Part shown: positions 15,290 to 23,288 of the stretch, piece after piece
Layout of the letters: each line of letters starts with the position of its first letter
Numbering within the stretch: position 1 is the first letter of the stretch
Assembly (NCBI GenBank): GCA_035651755.1
Contig: DASRFA010000044.1
Span: 69,105 to 133,104 of the forward strand
Direction of reading: 5' to 3'
Source of the DNA: DASRFA01 sp035651755
GTDB lineage: Bacteria; Desulfobacterota; Binatia; UBA12015
DNA: 64,000 nt
The notes under the pieces: generated by a model
What the model was told of the DNA's origin: nothing
The model's database searches: none
Seen by the model: the letters and a program-made list of their open reading frames with translations, nothing else
Translations under genes and position numbers: made by a program

Positions 15290-16150
15290 TCATTGCAGGG
15301 TAGGGGCATTGCGCATGAGCTGCACCAGGGCGGCGCGCACGACCTCGCCTTCCGGGTCGTCGGGCACGAGCTCGCAGTAGCGCTCGAGATCGGCGATGGC
15401 GGCGTGCGGGCAGTCGAGGCGCTGGTAGAGGGCGCCGCGATCGCGGAGCCATTGCGGCTGGTCGGGATTCATCTGCACGAGGCGATCGACGACCCGGAGC
15501 GCGCGCGGCAGATCCCGCCGGCGGAGGTAGTTCGCCTTCAGGTTCGCGAGCACGCGCGTCAGGATCGCGCCCGGCGTCGGCGGCTCGGCGAGGAGCTGGT
15601 CGGCGACGGCTGCGGGATCGGCCGCCTTCATCTCGCCCAGCTGCTTGACGAGGTCGTCCCGCGAGACGACGCGCCCGCCGTGGAACGCGTCGAGGATCGT
15701 CTCGCCGTGCCGGACCAGGAAGTGACCCGGCGCGTTGACGCCGGCGACCGGCTGATCGAGCCGCCGTCCGGCCGCGAGGTACACGATCGCGAGCGTGATC
15801 GGGATGCCGCGGCGGCGATCGATGACGTCGTTCAGGTAGCTGTTGCGCGGGTCGTAGTAGTCGCCGTCGTCGCCGGCGAACCGCCGGCGCTCGAAGATCT
15901 CCTGCGCGAGCGCGCGCCGGACCTCGTCCGGTGCTGCGCCGTCCGCCACGCGGGCGCGCGCCGCTTCCGCCGCGTCGTCGATGAAGCCGAGGTAGCGCCC
16001 GAGGTCGAGGTCGGGGTACTCCTCGGCGGCGATGAGGAGCGCTCCCTCGGCCACGTCGCCGTCGCCGGCGCGGGCAATCTCGTAGAGTCGGGCGCGAATC
16101 TCCTCGATCGGGCTTCCCCGCATCCGAGCATCGAGTAGCATTTGGTGCAT
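15290..16150 (-). CDS. SirB1-family protein (transglutaminase-like fold plus TPR)
   Basis: A protein of 286 residues with the SirB1 core: NSYLNDVIDRRRGIPITLAIVYLAAGRRL, then VNAPGHFLVRHG and the DAFHGGRVVSRDDL segment. The C-terminal third (ANLKANYLRRRDLPRALRVV onward) forms tetratricopeptide-like helices. SirB1 proteins are widespread and of uncertain biochemical role; the transglutaminase-like domain usually lacks full catalytic residues. Three in-frame ATGs (16150, 16141, 16123) compete and none has a strong ribosome site. It starts divergently from the DHH gene, with that gene's promoter just beyond. Confidence 0.83.
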   Translation of the reverse strand: MHQMLLDARMRGSPIEEIRARLYEIARAGDGDVAEGALLIAAEEYPDLDLGRYLGFIDDAAEAARARVADGAAPDEVRRALAQEIFERRRFAGDDGDYYDPRNSYLNDVIDRRRGIPITLAIVYLAAGRRLDQPVAGVNAPGHFLVRHGETILDAFHGGRVVSRDDLVKQLGEMKAADPAAVADQLLAEPPTPGAILTRVLANLKANYLRRRDLPRALRVVDRLVQMNPDQPQWLRDRGALYQRLDCPHAAIADLERYCELVPDDPEGEVVRAALVQLMRNAPTLQ

Positions 16151-16189
16151 CTGGTCGGAAGGCCGACCGGCGCGCCGCCCGAGGCGGGG

Positions 16190-16219
16190 TGGACAAGCCG
16201 GCGGGGGCGCCGTTATACT
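16190..16219 (+). promoter_or_regulatory. Strong sigma-70-type promoter of the DHH gene
   Basis: TGGACA (16190-16195, five of six) and TATACT (16214-16219, five of six) are separated by 18 nt, the best housekeeping promoter in the window. It predicts transcription starting about 16226, so translation cannot begin at the ATG at 16189 and must use the ATG at 16264. This decides the start of the gene. Confidence 0.75.
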
Positions 16220-16263
16220 CCTCGTCCGCGGCGGCCATCCTGGCCGTTGCGTTTCGACACTCC

Positions 16264-17277
16264 ATGGGCCAAGCGAAGGGACCTCTGGTCTCGCTTCTCG
16301 ACGCGCTCGAGGGACCGGAGCCGTTCGTCATCCTCCCGCACGACAACCCGGACCCGGACGCCCTCGCGAGCGCTGCGGCGCTGCAGTACATCGTGCACCA
16401 GCTCACCGAGCGGGAGTCGGTGATCGCGCTCGGAGGCATCATCGGTCGCGCGGAGAACCGCGCGATGGTGAAGTACCTGAACATCAACCTCGTGCCGGTG
16501 CGCGAGATCGATTTCGGGAAGGACACGAAGGTCGCGCTCGTCGATACCCAGCCCGGCCGCTCGAACAACTCGCTGCCGACCGAGATCCGGCCGGCGGCGG
16601 TGATCGACCACCACCCGTCCTACGGTGCCTGCGACGGCATACCGTTCGTCGACCTGCGCGAGGACTACGGCGCGACCTCGACGATCTTGACGGAGTACCT
16701 GCGCGACTCGCACGTGACCGTCGAGAGCAAAATCGCGACGGCGCTCTTCTACGGCATCAACGCCGAGACCCAGGACCTCGGCCGCGAGGCGACGCTCGCC
16801 GACTTCACCGCGAGCCACTTCCTCTACCCGTACGCGAACAAGCGCCGGCTCGGGAAGATCGAGAACGCGCGCGTGCCGCGCGAGTACTTCCGGACCTTCC
16901 GCGACGCGATCGAGGGCGCCGTGATCTACGACAAGGTCGTCATGTCCGACCTGGGCGACGTCCTCTATCCCGACATGGTCGCCGAGGTCGCCGACTTCCT
17001 GCTGCGGCTCGACGAGGTGGAGTGGGCGCTCGCGATGGGGACCTACAAGCGCTCGCTGCACGTGTCGCTCCGGACGACCGATCGCGACGCGAACGCCGGC
17101 GAGGTGCTGCAGAAGGTCCTCGGGAGCCGGTCGGCGGGCGGCCACGACATGATCGCCGGCGGGAAGCTCCGGATCGAGGGCAACGGCCTCGAGCGCGAGA
17201 AGGCGGCGGTGCGCGTGAAGGAGCGCTTCCTGCGGCGCATCGGGGTGGAATCCGCGGAAGCGCGCGACCTCGTCTAA
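16264..17277 (+). CDS. DHH-family phosphoesterase (NrnA/oligoribonuclease-like)
   Basis: A 337-residue phosphoesterase of the DHH/DHHA1 superfamily, related to NrnA and RecJ-like enzymes that cleave short oligonucleotides, pAp or cyclic dinucleotide products. The metal-binding motifs are present: HDNPDPDALAS near residue 25, VDTQPGRSNN, then DHHPSYG near residue 118. The C-terminal DHHA1 region ends RSAGGHDMIAGGKLRIEGNG. The ATG at 16264 was chosen on the promoter evidence. The TAA stop is followed immediately by a double hairpin repeat. Substrate within the family is not determined by the sequence. Confidence 0.88.
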   Translation: MGQAKGPLVSLLDALEGPEPFVILPHDNPDPDALASAAALQYIVHQLTERESVIALGGIIGRAENRAMVKYLNINLVPVREIDFGKDTKVALVDTQPGRSNNSLPTEIRPAAVIDHHPSYGACDGIPFVDLREDYGATSTILTEYLRDSHVTVESKIATALFYGINAETQDLGREATLADFTASHFLYPYANKRRLGKIENARVPREYFRTFRDAIEGAVIYDKVVMSDLGDVLYPDMVAEVADFLLRLDEVEWALAMGTYKRSLHVSLRTTDRDANAGEVLQKVLGSRSAGGHDMIAGGKLRIEGNGLEREKAAVRVKERFLRRIGVESAEARDLV

Positions 17278-17350
17278 CGAGGGGCTCGCGCCCCTCGCCC
17301 CGTTTGGCGAAGCCAAACGGGGCCCCACTCCCGCGGTCGCTTCGCTCCGC
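17278..17350 (-). repeat. Paired-hairpin repeat, single copy
   Basis: Read on the minus strand this is the same unit as at 26110, 26170 and 63923. Stem 1 (17298-17322) is CCCCGTTTGGC and GCCAAACGGGG around a 3-nt loop. Stem 2 (17278-17297) is CGAGGGGC and GCCCCTCG around a GCGA loop. Upstream of it in sense lies the AGCGAAGCG...GAGTGGGG flank. It begins at the base after the DHH stop codon and lies 130 nt downstream, in sense, of queG. A 20-nt part of the flank (17327-17346) recurs exactly at 17414-17433. The 17351-17479 remainder shows no gene. Confidence 0.82.
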
Positions 17351-17413
17351 GCTCGCTTCGCTCGCGATCGGTGCCGACCGTGGCCTCGAGGGGCGGTTTC
17401 GTCCGTGCCTGGC

Positions 17414-17433
17414 ACTCCCGCGGTCGCTTCGCT
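17414..17433. repeat. Second exact copy of the repeat flank
   Basis: The 20-nt word starting ACTCCCGCGG and ending TCGCTTCGCT occurs here and at 17327-17346. It is the reverse complement of the conserved upstream flank of the paired-hairpin repeat. This suggests that a second unit was once present between the DHH gene and queG and has decayed. Confidence 0.6.
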
Positions 17434-17479
17434 TCCGCGGTCTCTTCGCTCCGGGCGCTTCGCGCGCGAGAGCGATCGT

Positions 17480-18589
17480 TCAGTCGAGCGCGACGCGGGC
17501 TTCCGCAACGACCGCCTCGTCGGGGTCGTGTAGCGCTCGCTCGAGCGCCTGGCGTGCGGTCGTTCCCGCGACGTCGCGGAGGCGGCCGAGCGACCAGGCC
17601 GCGTGGCTCCGGACGAGCGCGGCGTCGTGCTCCGCGAGCGCGCGCGCCAGCACCGCGACGGCAGCCGGGTTGCCGGTGTTGCCGAGGACGACCGCTGCGT
17701 TGCGCGCGAGCCCGACACGCCCCGTCCGGCGCACGGCGCTCGCGCCGTAGCGGCGCGCGAAGCCGTCGTCGTCGAGCGCGATCGTGTCCGCGAGGAGCGG
17801 CGCCAGCTCGTCGGACGGTCGGCTCGCCGCGTCCCGATTCCAGGGACAGGCGGTCTGGCAGAGGTCGCACCCGAAGATCCACCCGGCGAGAAGCGGCCGG
17901 AGCGCGCGGTCGATCGCGCGCTTGTGCTCGATCGTCAGGTACGAGATGCAGCGCCGCGGCTCGAGGCGGTACCCGGGCTCGATCGCGGCCGTCGGGCACG
18001 CCGCGAGGCAGCGATCGCAGACGCCACAGCGGTCGACCGCCGGCGGGTCGGGCTCGAGCTCGAGCGCGACCAGCATCTCCGCGAGGAACGCGTACGACCC
18101 GACGTCCTCGCTCAGCGTGAGCGTGTGCTTGCCGGTCCACCCGACGCCTGCGCGCGCGGCCCATTCGTGCTCGAACACGGCGCCGGTATCGACGAATGCC
18201 GCGGTACGGCATCCCGGCACGATGTCTTCCACGGCGTCCGCCCAGGCGCGGAGCCGCGCCGCCACGACGTCGTGGTAGTCGGGGCCGAGCGCGTACGCGG
18301 CGATCCGCCCGCGCAGCTCCGCACGCCAGTCGACCGGCGCCGGTGGCGGCGCCTGGTACGGCACGAACGCGCTCACGATCGAGCGCGCCCACGGATAGCG
18401 CGTGCGGGGGTCGAGACGCGCCTTGCGGTGATGCAGGAGGTAGCGCATGTCGCCCGCGCGTCCCTCGTCGATCCAGCGCTCGTAGAACGCGTTGCGCTCG
18501 AGGGCGACGATTTGCGTCACCCGCGGCCGCACGAAGCCGAGGCGCGTCCCGGCGGTGACGATCGCGCTCCGGATGTCACTTCCCGTCAC
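17480..18589 (-). CDS. queG: Epoxyqueuosine reductase (QueG)
   Basis: QueG reduces epoxyqueuosine to queuosine in the wobble position of tRNA, using cobalamin and two 4Fe-4S clusters. Both cluster motifs are intact: CGVCDRCLAACPT near residue 193 and CDLCQTACPWN near residue 246. The catalytic-side motif GWTGKHTLTLSEDVGSYAFLAE and the HEAT-like C-terminus (AAWSLGRLRDVAGTTARQAL) are present. The 369-residue length is typical. The ATG is the first Met of the conserved region. It is divergent from the sigma-factor gene and convergent with the DHH gene. No other queuosine genes are in the window. Confidence 0.94.
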   Translation of the reverse strand: MTGSDIRSAIVTAGTRLGFVRPRVTQIVALERNAFYERWIDEGRAGDMRYLLHHRKARLDPRTRYPWARSIVSAFVPYQAPPPAPVDWRAELRGRIAAYALGPDYHDVVAARLRAWADAVEDIVPGCRTAAFVDTGAVFEHEWAARAGVGWTGKHTLTLSEDVGSYAFLAEMLVALELEPDPPAVDRCGVCDRCLAACPTAAIEPGYRLEPRRCISYLTIEHKRAIDRALRPLLAGWIFGCDLCQTACPWNRDAASRPSDELAPLLADTIALDDDGFARRYGASAVRRTGRVGLARNAAVVLGNTGNPAAVAVLARALAEHDAALVRSHAAWSLGRLRDVAGTTARQALERALHDPDEAVVAEARVALD

Positions 18590-18677
18590 TGATCGACGTC
18601 CTCGGGCGACGGCGCACTTCGACCGATCGCGGCATTCGCGTGGCGACCGTCAACGGTTCGCCGCCGGCCCGCGCCGC

Positions 18678-18810
18678 CGCGTTTCGTCCGGGCGCTGGCG
18701 ACGCTCTGTGTCGGCTCCGGCGCGCGCGTTTCGGAGCGGGTGAAACACCGCGCGTTTCACGGGCTTGCAACGAGATCGCGAGCGATGGCCGCGGTTCGCG
18801 CGGAAACGCA
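18678..18810. promoter_or_regulatory. Iterated GCGTTTC motif with 21-bp palindrome upstream of the sigma-factor gene
   Basis: The 319-bp gap between queG and the sigma gene has no ORF I would accept. It contains CGCGTTTCG at 18678 and 18725, CGCGTTTCA at 18751, and the reverse form GAAACGC near 18803. Two of these form a perfect 7-7-7 palindrome, GTGAAAC and GTTTCAC around 7 nt (18740-18760), about 150 bp upstream of the sigma start codon. A short palindrome CGTTG-CTG-CAACG follows at about 18837. These may be binding sites for an unknown regulator of the sigma gene. Confidence 0.5.
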
Positions 18811-18908
18811 AAAAGATTCGTGCACAGCGGCATGGGCGTTGCTGCAACGGCGAGCACGACCTTCTCACCCGCCTTGCCGGCTGGGTCGGGCCCAAGGGGA
18901 GCAATACC

Positions 18909-19736
18909 ATGCGGAGCGCTGCGAGGACGTCGAGCAACAACCGAAACCGGCCGTCGGGACGGAAGCATCCGACGCGGAGGAGGGGAGGCGGAACGCTGCG
19001 CGAGGCGCGCCCGCGCGCGCGCGGCGCCGATGAGGACATCAGCGCGTACCTCCCGCTCGTGCGGCAGGTCGTCCAGCAGATCCAGGGCGCTCTCCCCGCG
19101 TCGATCGAGCACGACGAGGTGATGAGCTGGGGCGTGGACGGCCTCCTCGACGCGTTCAAGAAGTTCGATCCCGGGAAGGCGACGCACTTCCAGACCTACG
19201 CCCGCATCCGCATCCGCGGCGCGATCCTCGACCAGCTGCGCTCGCTCGACTGGGTGTCGCGCACCGTCCGCCAGAAGGCGAACCACCTGGTCCGGAGCTC
19301 GCAGCAGCTCGAGCACCAGCTCGGTCGCCAGGCGTCGCACGACGAGCTGGCGTGTGCCATGGGACTCAAGATCGGCGAGCTGCACGACCTCATGACCGAG
19401 GTCGGGGACCTCGCGATGGTGTCGCTCGAGGACGTCGCGTTCGGCCGCAACAACGAGCGCCTCGGATTCGAGGAGTTCATCGCCGCGTCGACCGGCGATC
19501 CGATGGCCGCCCTCCTCGCGCGCGAGCAGGCGACCGCGGTCGCGGCGGCGATCGAGCAGCTCCCCGAGAAGGAGCGCATGGTGATGCCGCTCTACTACCA
19601 CGGCGAGCTCACGATGAAGGAGGTCGGCGCGCGCCTCGGGATCACGGAGTCACGCGTGTCGCAGCTCCACACGCAGGCGATCTCGCGCCTGCGCTCGATG
19701 CTCTCGGAGTACGCCGGCGAGGTGCTCGCCCACTGA
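18909..19736 (+). CDS. FliA/WhiG-type RNA polymerase sigma factor (sigma-28 family)
   Basis: A group 3 sigma factor of 275 residues. Region 2 is clear (SAYLPLVRQVVQQIQGALP, GVDGLLDAFKKFDPGKATHF, YARIRIRGAILDQLRSLDWV). Region 3 includes RQKANHLVRSSQQLEHQLGR, and region 4 is ALPE-like (IEQLPEKERMVMPLYYHGEL, then ITESRVSQLHTQAISRLR), the WhiG/FliA helix-turn-helix. The first 35 residues are Arg-rich. The ATG at 18909 was chosen because AAGGGGAG precedes it by about 9 bases; the frame is open further upstream without a ribosome site. FliA normally drives flagellar and motility genes, yet no flagellar gene adjoins it here, so its regulon may differ. Confidence 0.9.
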   Translation: MRSAARTSSNNRNRPSGRKHPTRRRGGGTLREARPRARGADEDISAYLPLVRQVVQQIQGALPASIEHDEVMSWGVDGLLDAFKKFDPGKATHFQTYARIRIRGAILDQLRSLDWVSRTVRQKANHLVRSSQQLEHQLGRQASHDELACAMGLKIGELHDLMTEVGDLAMVSLEDVAFGRNNERLGFEEFIAASTGDPMAALLAREQATAVAAAIEQLPEKERMVMPLYYHGELTMKEVGARLGITESRVSQLHTQAISRLRSMLSEYAGEVLAH

Positions 19737-19755
19737 GCGAGCGCACTTCTTCGCC

Positions 19756-20433
19756 TCAGTCGACGGCGCGTAACCGCGCGAGCGCGGCGCGATACTCGTC
19801 CGGGTCGTTGACCCCGGCGAAGCTCGCTCCCTCCGGATCGAGCGCCGCGAGCTCGGCGCCTGCCACCTCCCGCACCCGGCACGCGGCGAAGCGCGCGGTC
19901 GGCCGGAGCTCGCCGTCCGCGAGCTGCCGCGCGTAGTGCGCCGCCATCGTCGCGACGCGATAGACCGCCACCATCGGCTCGACGCCGCCCGCCGTGCGGG
20001 CGATGACGACGTCGGCTGCGGGCTCGCCCTCCGCGGTCGCGAAGAGGCCGGCGACGAGCGCCGGCGCGAGAAACGGCGTGTCGCACGCTGCCACGAAGGC
20101 GCGCTCGCCGCGCGCCGCGGCGAGGCCGGCGGCGAGGCCGGCGACGGGTCCGCGGTCGGGCGCGCCGTCGTGCACCGTGCGGAGCGCGCCCGCCGGCAGC
20201 TCGTCGCCGAGCCGGAGGACCGCGGCCGCGAGGGCGTCGTGCTCGCCCGTGCTCCGGCCGGTCAGCGCGGGCGCGACGATCACGAGCTCGTCGCACGCGA
20301 CGACCAGGCGCCGCGCGACCCGGCAGACGAGCGGCTCGCCCCCGACGTCGAGCAGGGCCTTCGGGCTTCCCATGCGGCGCGACCGGCCGCCGGCCAGCAC
20401 GATGCCGCTCCGGCGCGGCGCCGTCGCGTCCAC
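19756..20433 (-). CDS. mobA: Molybdenum cofactor guanylyltransferase (MobA)
   Basis: MobA transfers GMP to molybdopterin to form the MGD cofactor. The 225-residue product has the nucleotidyltransferase P-loop-like start GIVLAGGRSRRMGSPKALLD, the metal site VAACDTPFL, and the family ending FAGVNDPDEY. The GTG at 20433 places the conserved motif ten codons in. It is 11 bp from the PfkB gene upstream on the same strand. No other molybdopterin genes are in the window. A general NTP transferase (MobA/CTP type) is the only alternative. Confidence 0.88.
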   Translation of the reverse strand: MDATAPRRSGIVLAGGRSRRMGSPKALLDVGGEPLVCRVARRLVVACDELVIVAPALTGRSTGEHDALAAAVLRLGDELPAGALRTVHDGAPDRGPVAGLAAGLAAARGERAFVAACDTPFLAPALVAGLFATAEGEPAADVVIARTAGGVEPMVAVYRVATMAAHYARQLADGELRPTARFAACRVREVAGAELAALDPEGASFAGVNDPDEYRAALARLRAVD

Positions 20434-20444
20434 GGGCCCCCGCT

Positions 20445-21356
20445 TCAGACGGTGTGGAAGTCCGTCAACCGCAGGAACGCCTGGCGGCGCTCCTCGATGT
20501 CGGCCGGGCGGAGCTCCCAGAGACGCCGGAGGCCGAAGCGCTCGACGACGAGCGAGGCGAGCACGCTGCCGTGCGCGATCGCGCGCCGGAGCGCGGCGGG
20601 CGCATTGGCGTCGCCCGCGCTCGCGAGGTGACCGAGGAAGCCGCCCGCGAAGGTGTCGCCGGCGCCCGTCGGATCGAACACCTCCTCGAGCGGATACGCC
20701 GGCATCGCGAACATGCTGCCGGGCTCGAACGCGAGCACGCCGTACTCGCCGCGCTTCACCAGCACGCGCTTCGGGCCGAGGCGGAGGATCGCCGAGGCCG
20801 CCTTGACGACGTTGTGCACCTGCGCGAGCTCGCGCGCCTCCTCGTCGTTCACGATCAGGACGTCGACGCGCTCGAGCACGCGCAGCAGCGCGGGGCGCGC
20901 GTTCGCGAGCCAGAAGTTCATCGTGTCGCAGGCGACGAGCCGCGGCCGGCGGAGCTGGTCGAGCACGGACAGCTGGAGCTCCGGGTCGATGTTCGCGAGG
21001 AAGACGATGTCGGTGTCGCGATAGGCATCGGGCAGCTTCGGCTGGAACTGCGTGAGCACGTTGAGCTGCGTGTCGAGCGTGTCGCGGAGGTTCAGGTTCT
21101 CGTGATAGCGGCCGGCCCAGCGGAAGCTCGGCCCTTTGCCGCGCGTCACGCCCGTGAGGTCGACGCCGCGCTGCTCGAGCGCAGCGAGCGTGTCGGACGG
21201 GAAGTCCTCGCCGACGATCGCGACGACGCGCACCGGCGTCGCGAAGCTCGCCGCGACCGCCGCGTAGGCCGCCGAGCCGCCGATCTCGTTCTCGGCGCGG
21301 CCGGCCGGAGTCTCGATGTCGTCGAAGGCGAGGGTACCGACGATGAGGAGCGACAT
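20445..21356 (-). CDS. PfkB-family carbohydrate / nucleoside kinase
   Basis: A ribokinase-superfamily kinase of 303 residues. The start MSLLIVGTLAFDDIETPAGR and the Gly-rich ENEIGGSAAYAAVAASFA form the substrate pocket. The anion hole and catalytic Asp lie in FDPTGAGDTFAGGFLGHLAS near residue 225. The family includes adenosine kinase and sugar kinases; the residues seen do not settle the substrate. The ATG lies 12 bp from the stop of the cyclo-ligase gene, so cyclo-ligase, PfkB kinase and mobA probably form one minus-strand operon. Confidence 0.9.
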   Translation of the reverse strand: MSLLIVGTLAFDDIETPAGRAENEIGGSAAYAAVAASFATPVRVVAIVGEDFPSDTLAALEQRGVDLTGVTRGKGPSFRWAGRYHENLNLRDTLDTQLNVLTQFQPKLPDAYRDTDIVFLANIDPELQLSVLDQLRRPRLVACDTMNFWLANARPALLRVLERVDVLIVNDEEARELAQVHNVVKAASAILRLGPKRVLVKRGEYGVLAFEPGSMFAMPAYPLEEVFDPTGAGDTFAGGFLGHLASAGDANAPAALRRAIAHGSVLASLVVERFGLRRLWELRPADIEERRQAFLRLTDFHTV

Positions 21357-21367
21357 GGCCGGCGTGT

Positions 21368-21988
21368 TTAGCAACCCGCGCCGGCGCCGCCACGGTCGCC
21401 GGCGATCGTGCGGAAGCCGACGTCGGTGAGGATCGCGTCGACGGCCTCGTCGTGCGGCTCCTCGGGAAGGCGCTCGACGATCTGCCAGGCGTGGCACACG
21501 CCGACGATGGTCCAGCCGAGCGCGCGGAGCCGCCCGACCAGCCGATCGTAGTGTCCGCCGCCGCGCCCCAGCCGACGGCCGGCGGCATCGAGCGCCACCG
21601 CGGGCGCGAGGAGCGTCGCCGGAACCTGCCCGGCCGTCGGATCCAGCGGCGCCCCCGTCGGCTCGGCGATGCCGCCGCGCCCGGGGGCGAGCGCGGTGCC
21701 GGCCGCGGCCGGCACGAGGTCGAGGCCGCCCCCCGGCGCGAGCCGCGGGAGGAGCACGAGAGCGCCGCGCTCGCGGGCTCCCGTCAGGACGGCGCCCAGG
21801 TCGGGCTCGCCATCGTGGGCGACATAGCCGGCGATCGTGCGCGCTCGCGCGATCGCCGGCACGCCGGCCGCGATCGCCGCGATGGCGCGGCTCGCCGTGG
21901 CGAGCTCGCCCTCCCCGAGGCCGCGTCTGCGAGCGCGCAGGCGCTCGCGCAGGACGCGCTTTTCGGCCGCCGGGGAGCCGTCGCACAC
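21368..21988 (-). CDS. 5-formyltetrahydrofolate cyclo-ligase
   Basis: This enzyme converts 5-formyl-THF to 5,10-methenyl-THF with ATP, returning a storage folate to one-carbon metabolism. The product has 206 residues. The N-terminal EKRVLRERLRARRRGL, the middle GALVLLPRLAPGG, and the hallmark LGRGGGHYDRLVGRLR near residue 145 are all present. The GTG at 21988 was chosen as the first start upstream of the conserved region; the frame continues upstream only as a shadow of metK. It diverges from metK, consistent with shared methyl-group and folate physiology, though a common control is not shown. Confidence 0.9.
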   Translation of the reverse strand: MCDGSPAAEKRVLRERLRARRRGLGEGELATASRAIAAIAAGVPAIARARTIAGYVAHDGEPDLGAVLTGARERGALVLLPRLAPGGGLDLVPAAAGTALAPGRGGIAEPTGAPLDPTAGQVPATLLAPAVALDAAGRRLGRGGGHYDRLVGRLRALGWTIVGVCHAWQIVERLPEEPHDEAVDAILTDVGFRTIAGDRGGAGAGC

Positions 21989-22103
21989 GATCGCAACTGT
22001 ACCTGGGTAGGCGGGCTTGATACACTCGCCGGTCACTCGCGGCGCGTCGACAAGGCCGCCCACCCTCGCAGCGAATCCCGGAAATCGGAGGAGAAGCATC
22101 TTC

Positions 22104-23288
22104 ATGGCGCTCAAGAACTTCCTCTTCACCTCGGAGTCGGTCTCGGAAGGCCACCCCGACAAGATGTGCGACCAGATCTCGGACGCCGTGGTCGACGAGA
22201 TTCTGCGCCAGGACCCCAAGGCCCGGGTCGCGTGCGAGGTCATGTGCAAGACCGGCATGGTCGTGATCGCGGGCGAGATCACGACGAACGCGAAGATCTC
22301 GTACCCCGAGATCGCGCGCGAGACCGTCAAGGAGATCGGCTACACCTCCTCCGAGATGGGCTTCGACTACGACACCTGCGCGGTGCTGACCGCGATCGAC
22401 CGCCAGTCGCCCGACATCGCGATGGGCGTCGACCGCGCGAGCGAGCTCGACCAGGGCGCCGGCGACCAGGGTCTCATGTTCGGATTCGCCTGCGACGAGA
22501 CGCCCGAGCTCATGCCGCTTCCGATCTCGCTCGCTCACCATCTCGTCAAGCACCTGTCGCAGATCCGGAAGGAAGGCCAGTTCGACTTCCTCCGGCCCGA
22601 CTCCAAGTCGCAGGTGACCGTGCAGTACGAGGACGGGAAGCCCGTCGCCGTGAAGAGCGTCGTCATCTCGACGCAGCACAGCCCCGAGGTCTCGAACGAG
22701 ACGCTGCGCGAGGCGATGGTCGAGCACGTCATCAAGAAGGTCATCCCGGCGCGCTATCTCCGCGGCGACACCGAGTTCCACATCAACCCGACCGGCCGGT
22801 TCGTCGTCGGCGGCCCGAAGGGCGACTGCGGCCTGACCGGCCGGAAGATCATCGTCGACACCTACGGCGGCTACGGGCGGCACGGCGGCGGCGCGTTCTC
22901 GGGCAAGGACCCGTCGAAGGTCGATCGCAGCGCCGCGTACATGGGCCGCTACATGGCGAAGAACGTCGTCGCGGCCGGCCTCGCCGCGCGCTGCGAGGTC
23001 CAGATCGCGTACGCGATCGGCATCGCCAAGCCGCTCTCGGTGCTGGTCGACACGTTCGGCACGGGCGTCGTCCCCGACGAGAAGATCTCGCAGGCGATCC
23101 TCGAGGTCCTCGACCTGCGCCCGCGCGCGATCATCAAGACGCTCGACCTGCTGCGGCCGATCTACAAGAAGACCGCGTCGTACGGGCATTTCGGGCAGGC
23201 ACCCGAGGGCGGCTACTTCACCTGGGAGCGGACCGACCAGGCGGGCGCGATCGCGGAGCGCTGCGGGCGGAAGGCGCCGGCGCGCTGA
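22104..23288 (+). CDS. metK: S-adenosylmethionine synthetase (MetK)
   Basis: MetK makes SAM from methionine and ATP. The 394-residue protein carries the methionine-binding motif SEGHPDKMCDQISD, the ATP loop GAGDQGLMFGFA, the P-loop GGGAFSGKDPSKVDRS and DTYGGYGRHGGG. The ATG at 22104 is preceded by GGAGGAGA at a good distance, whereas the earlier in-frame ATG at 22017 is not. The last 71 bp overlap antisense the 3' end of the 3-methyladenine glycosylase gene. I looked for SAM or SAH riboswitch features in the 115-bp leader and saw none. Confidence 0.97.
   Translation: MALKNFLFTSESVSEGHPDKMCDQISDAVVDEILRQDPKARVACEVMCKTGMVVIAGEITTNAKISYPEIARETVKEIGYTSSEMGFDYDTCAVLTAIDRQSPDIAMGVDRASELDQGAGDQGLMFGFACDETPELMPLPISLAHHLVKHLSQIRKEGQFDFLRPDSKSQVTVQYEDGKPVAVKSVVISTQHSPEVSNETLREAMVEHVIKKVIPARYLRGDTEFHINPTGRFVVGGPKGDCGLTGRKIIVDTYGGYGRHGGGAFSGKDPSKVDRSAAYMGRYMAKNVVAAGLAARCEVQIAYAIGIAKPLSVLVDTFGTGVVPDEKISQAILEVLDLRPRAIIKTLDLLRPIYKKTASYGHFGQAPEGGYFTWERTDQAGAIAERCGRKAPAR

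Noticed and set aside
21989..22103. SAM or SAH riboswitch in the metK leader
   Set aside because: I looked for the conserved cores and stem arrangement and did not find them; the leader is short with an ordinary ribosome site.
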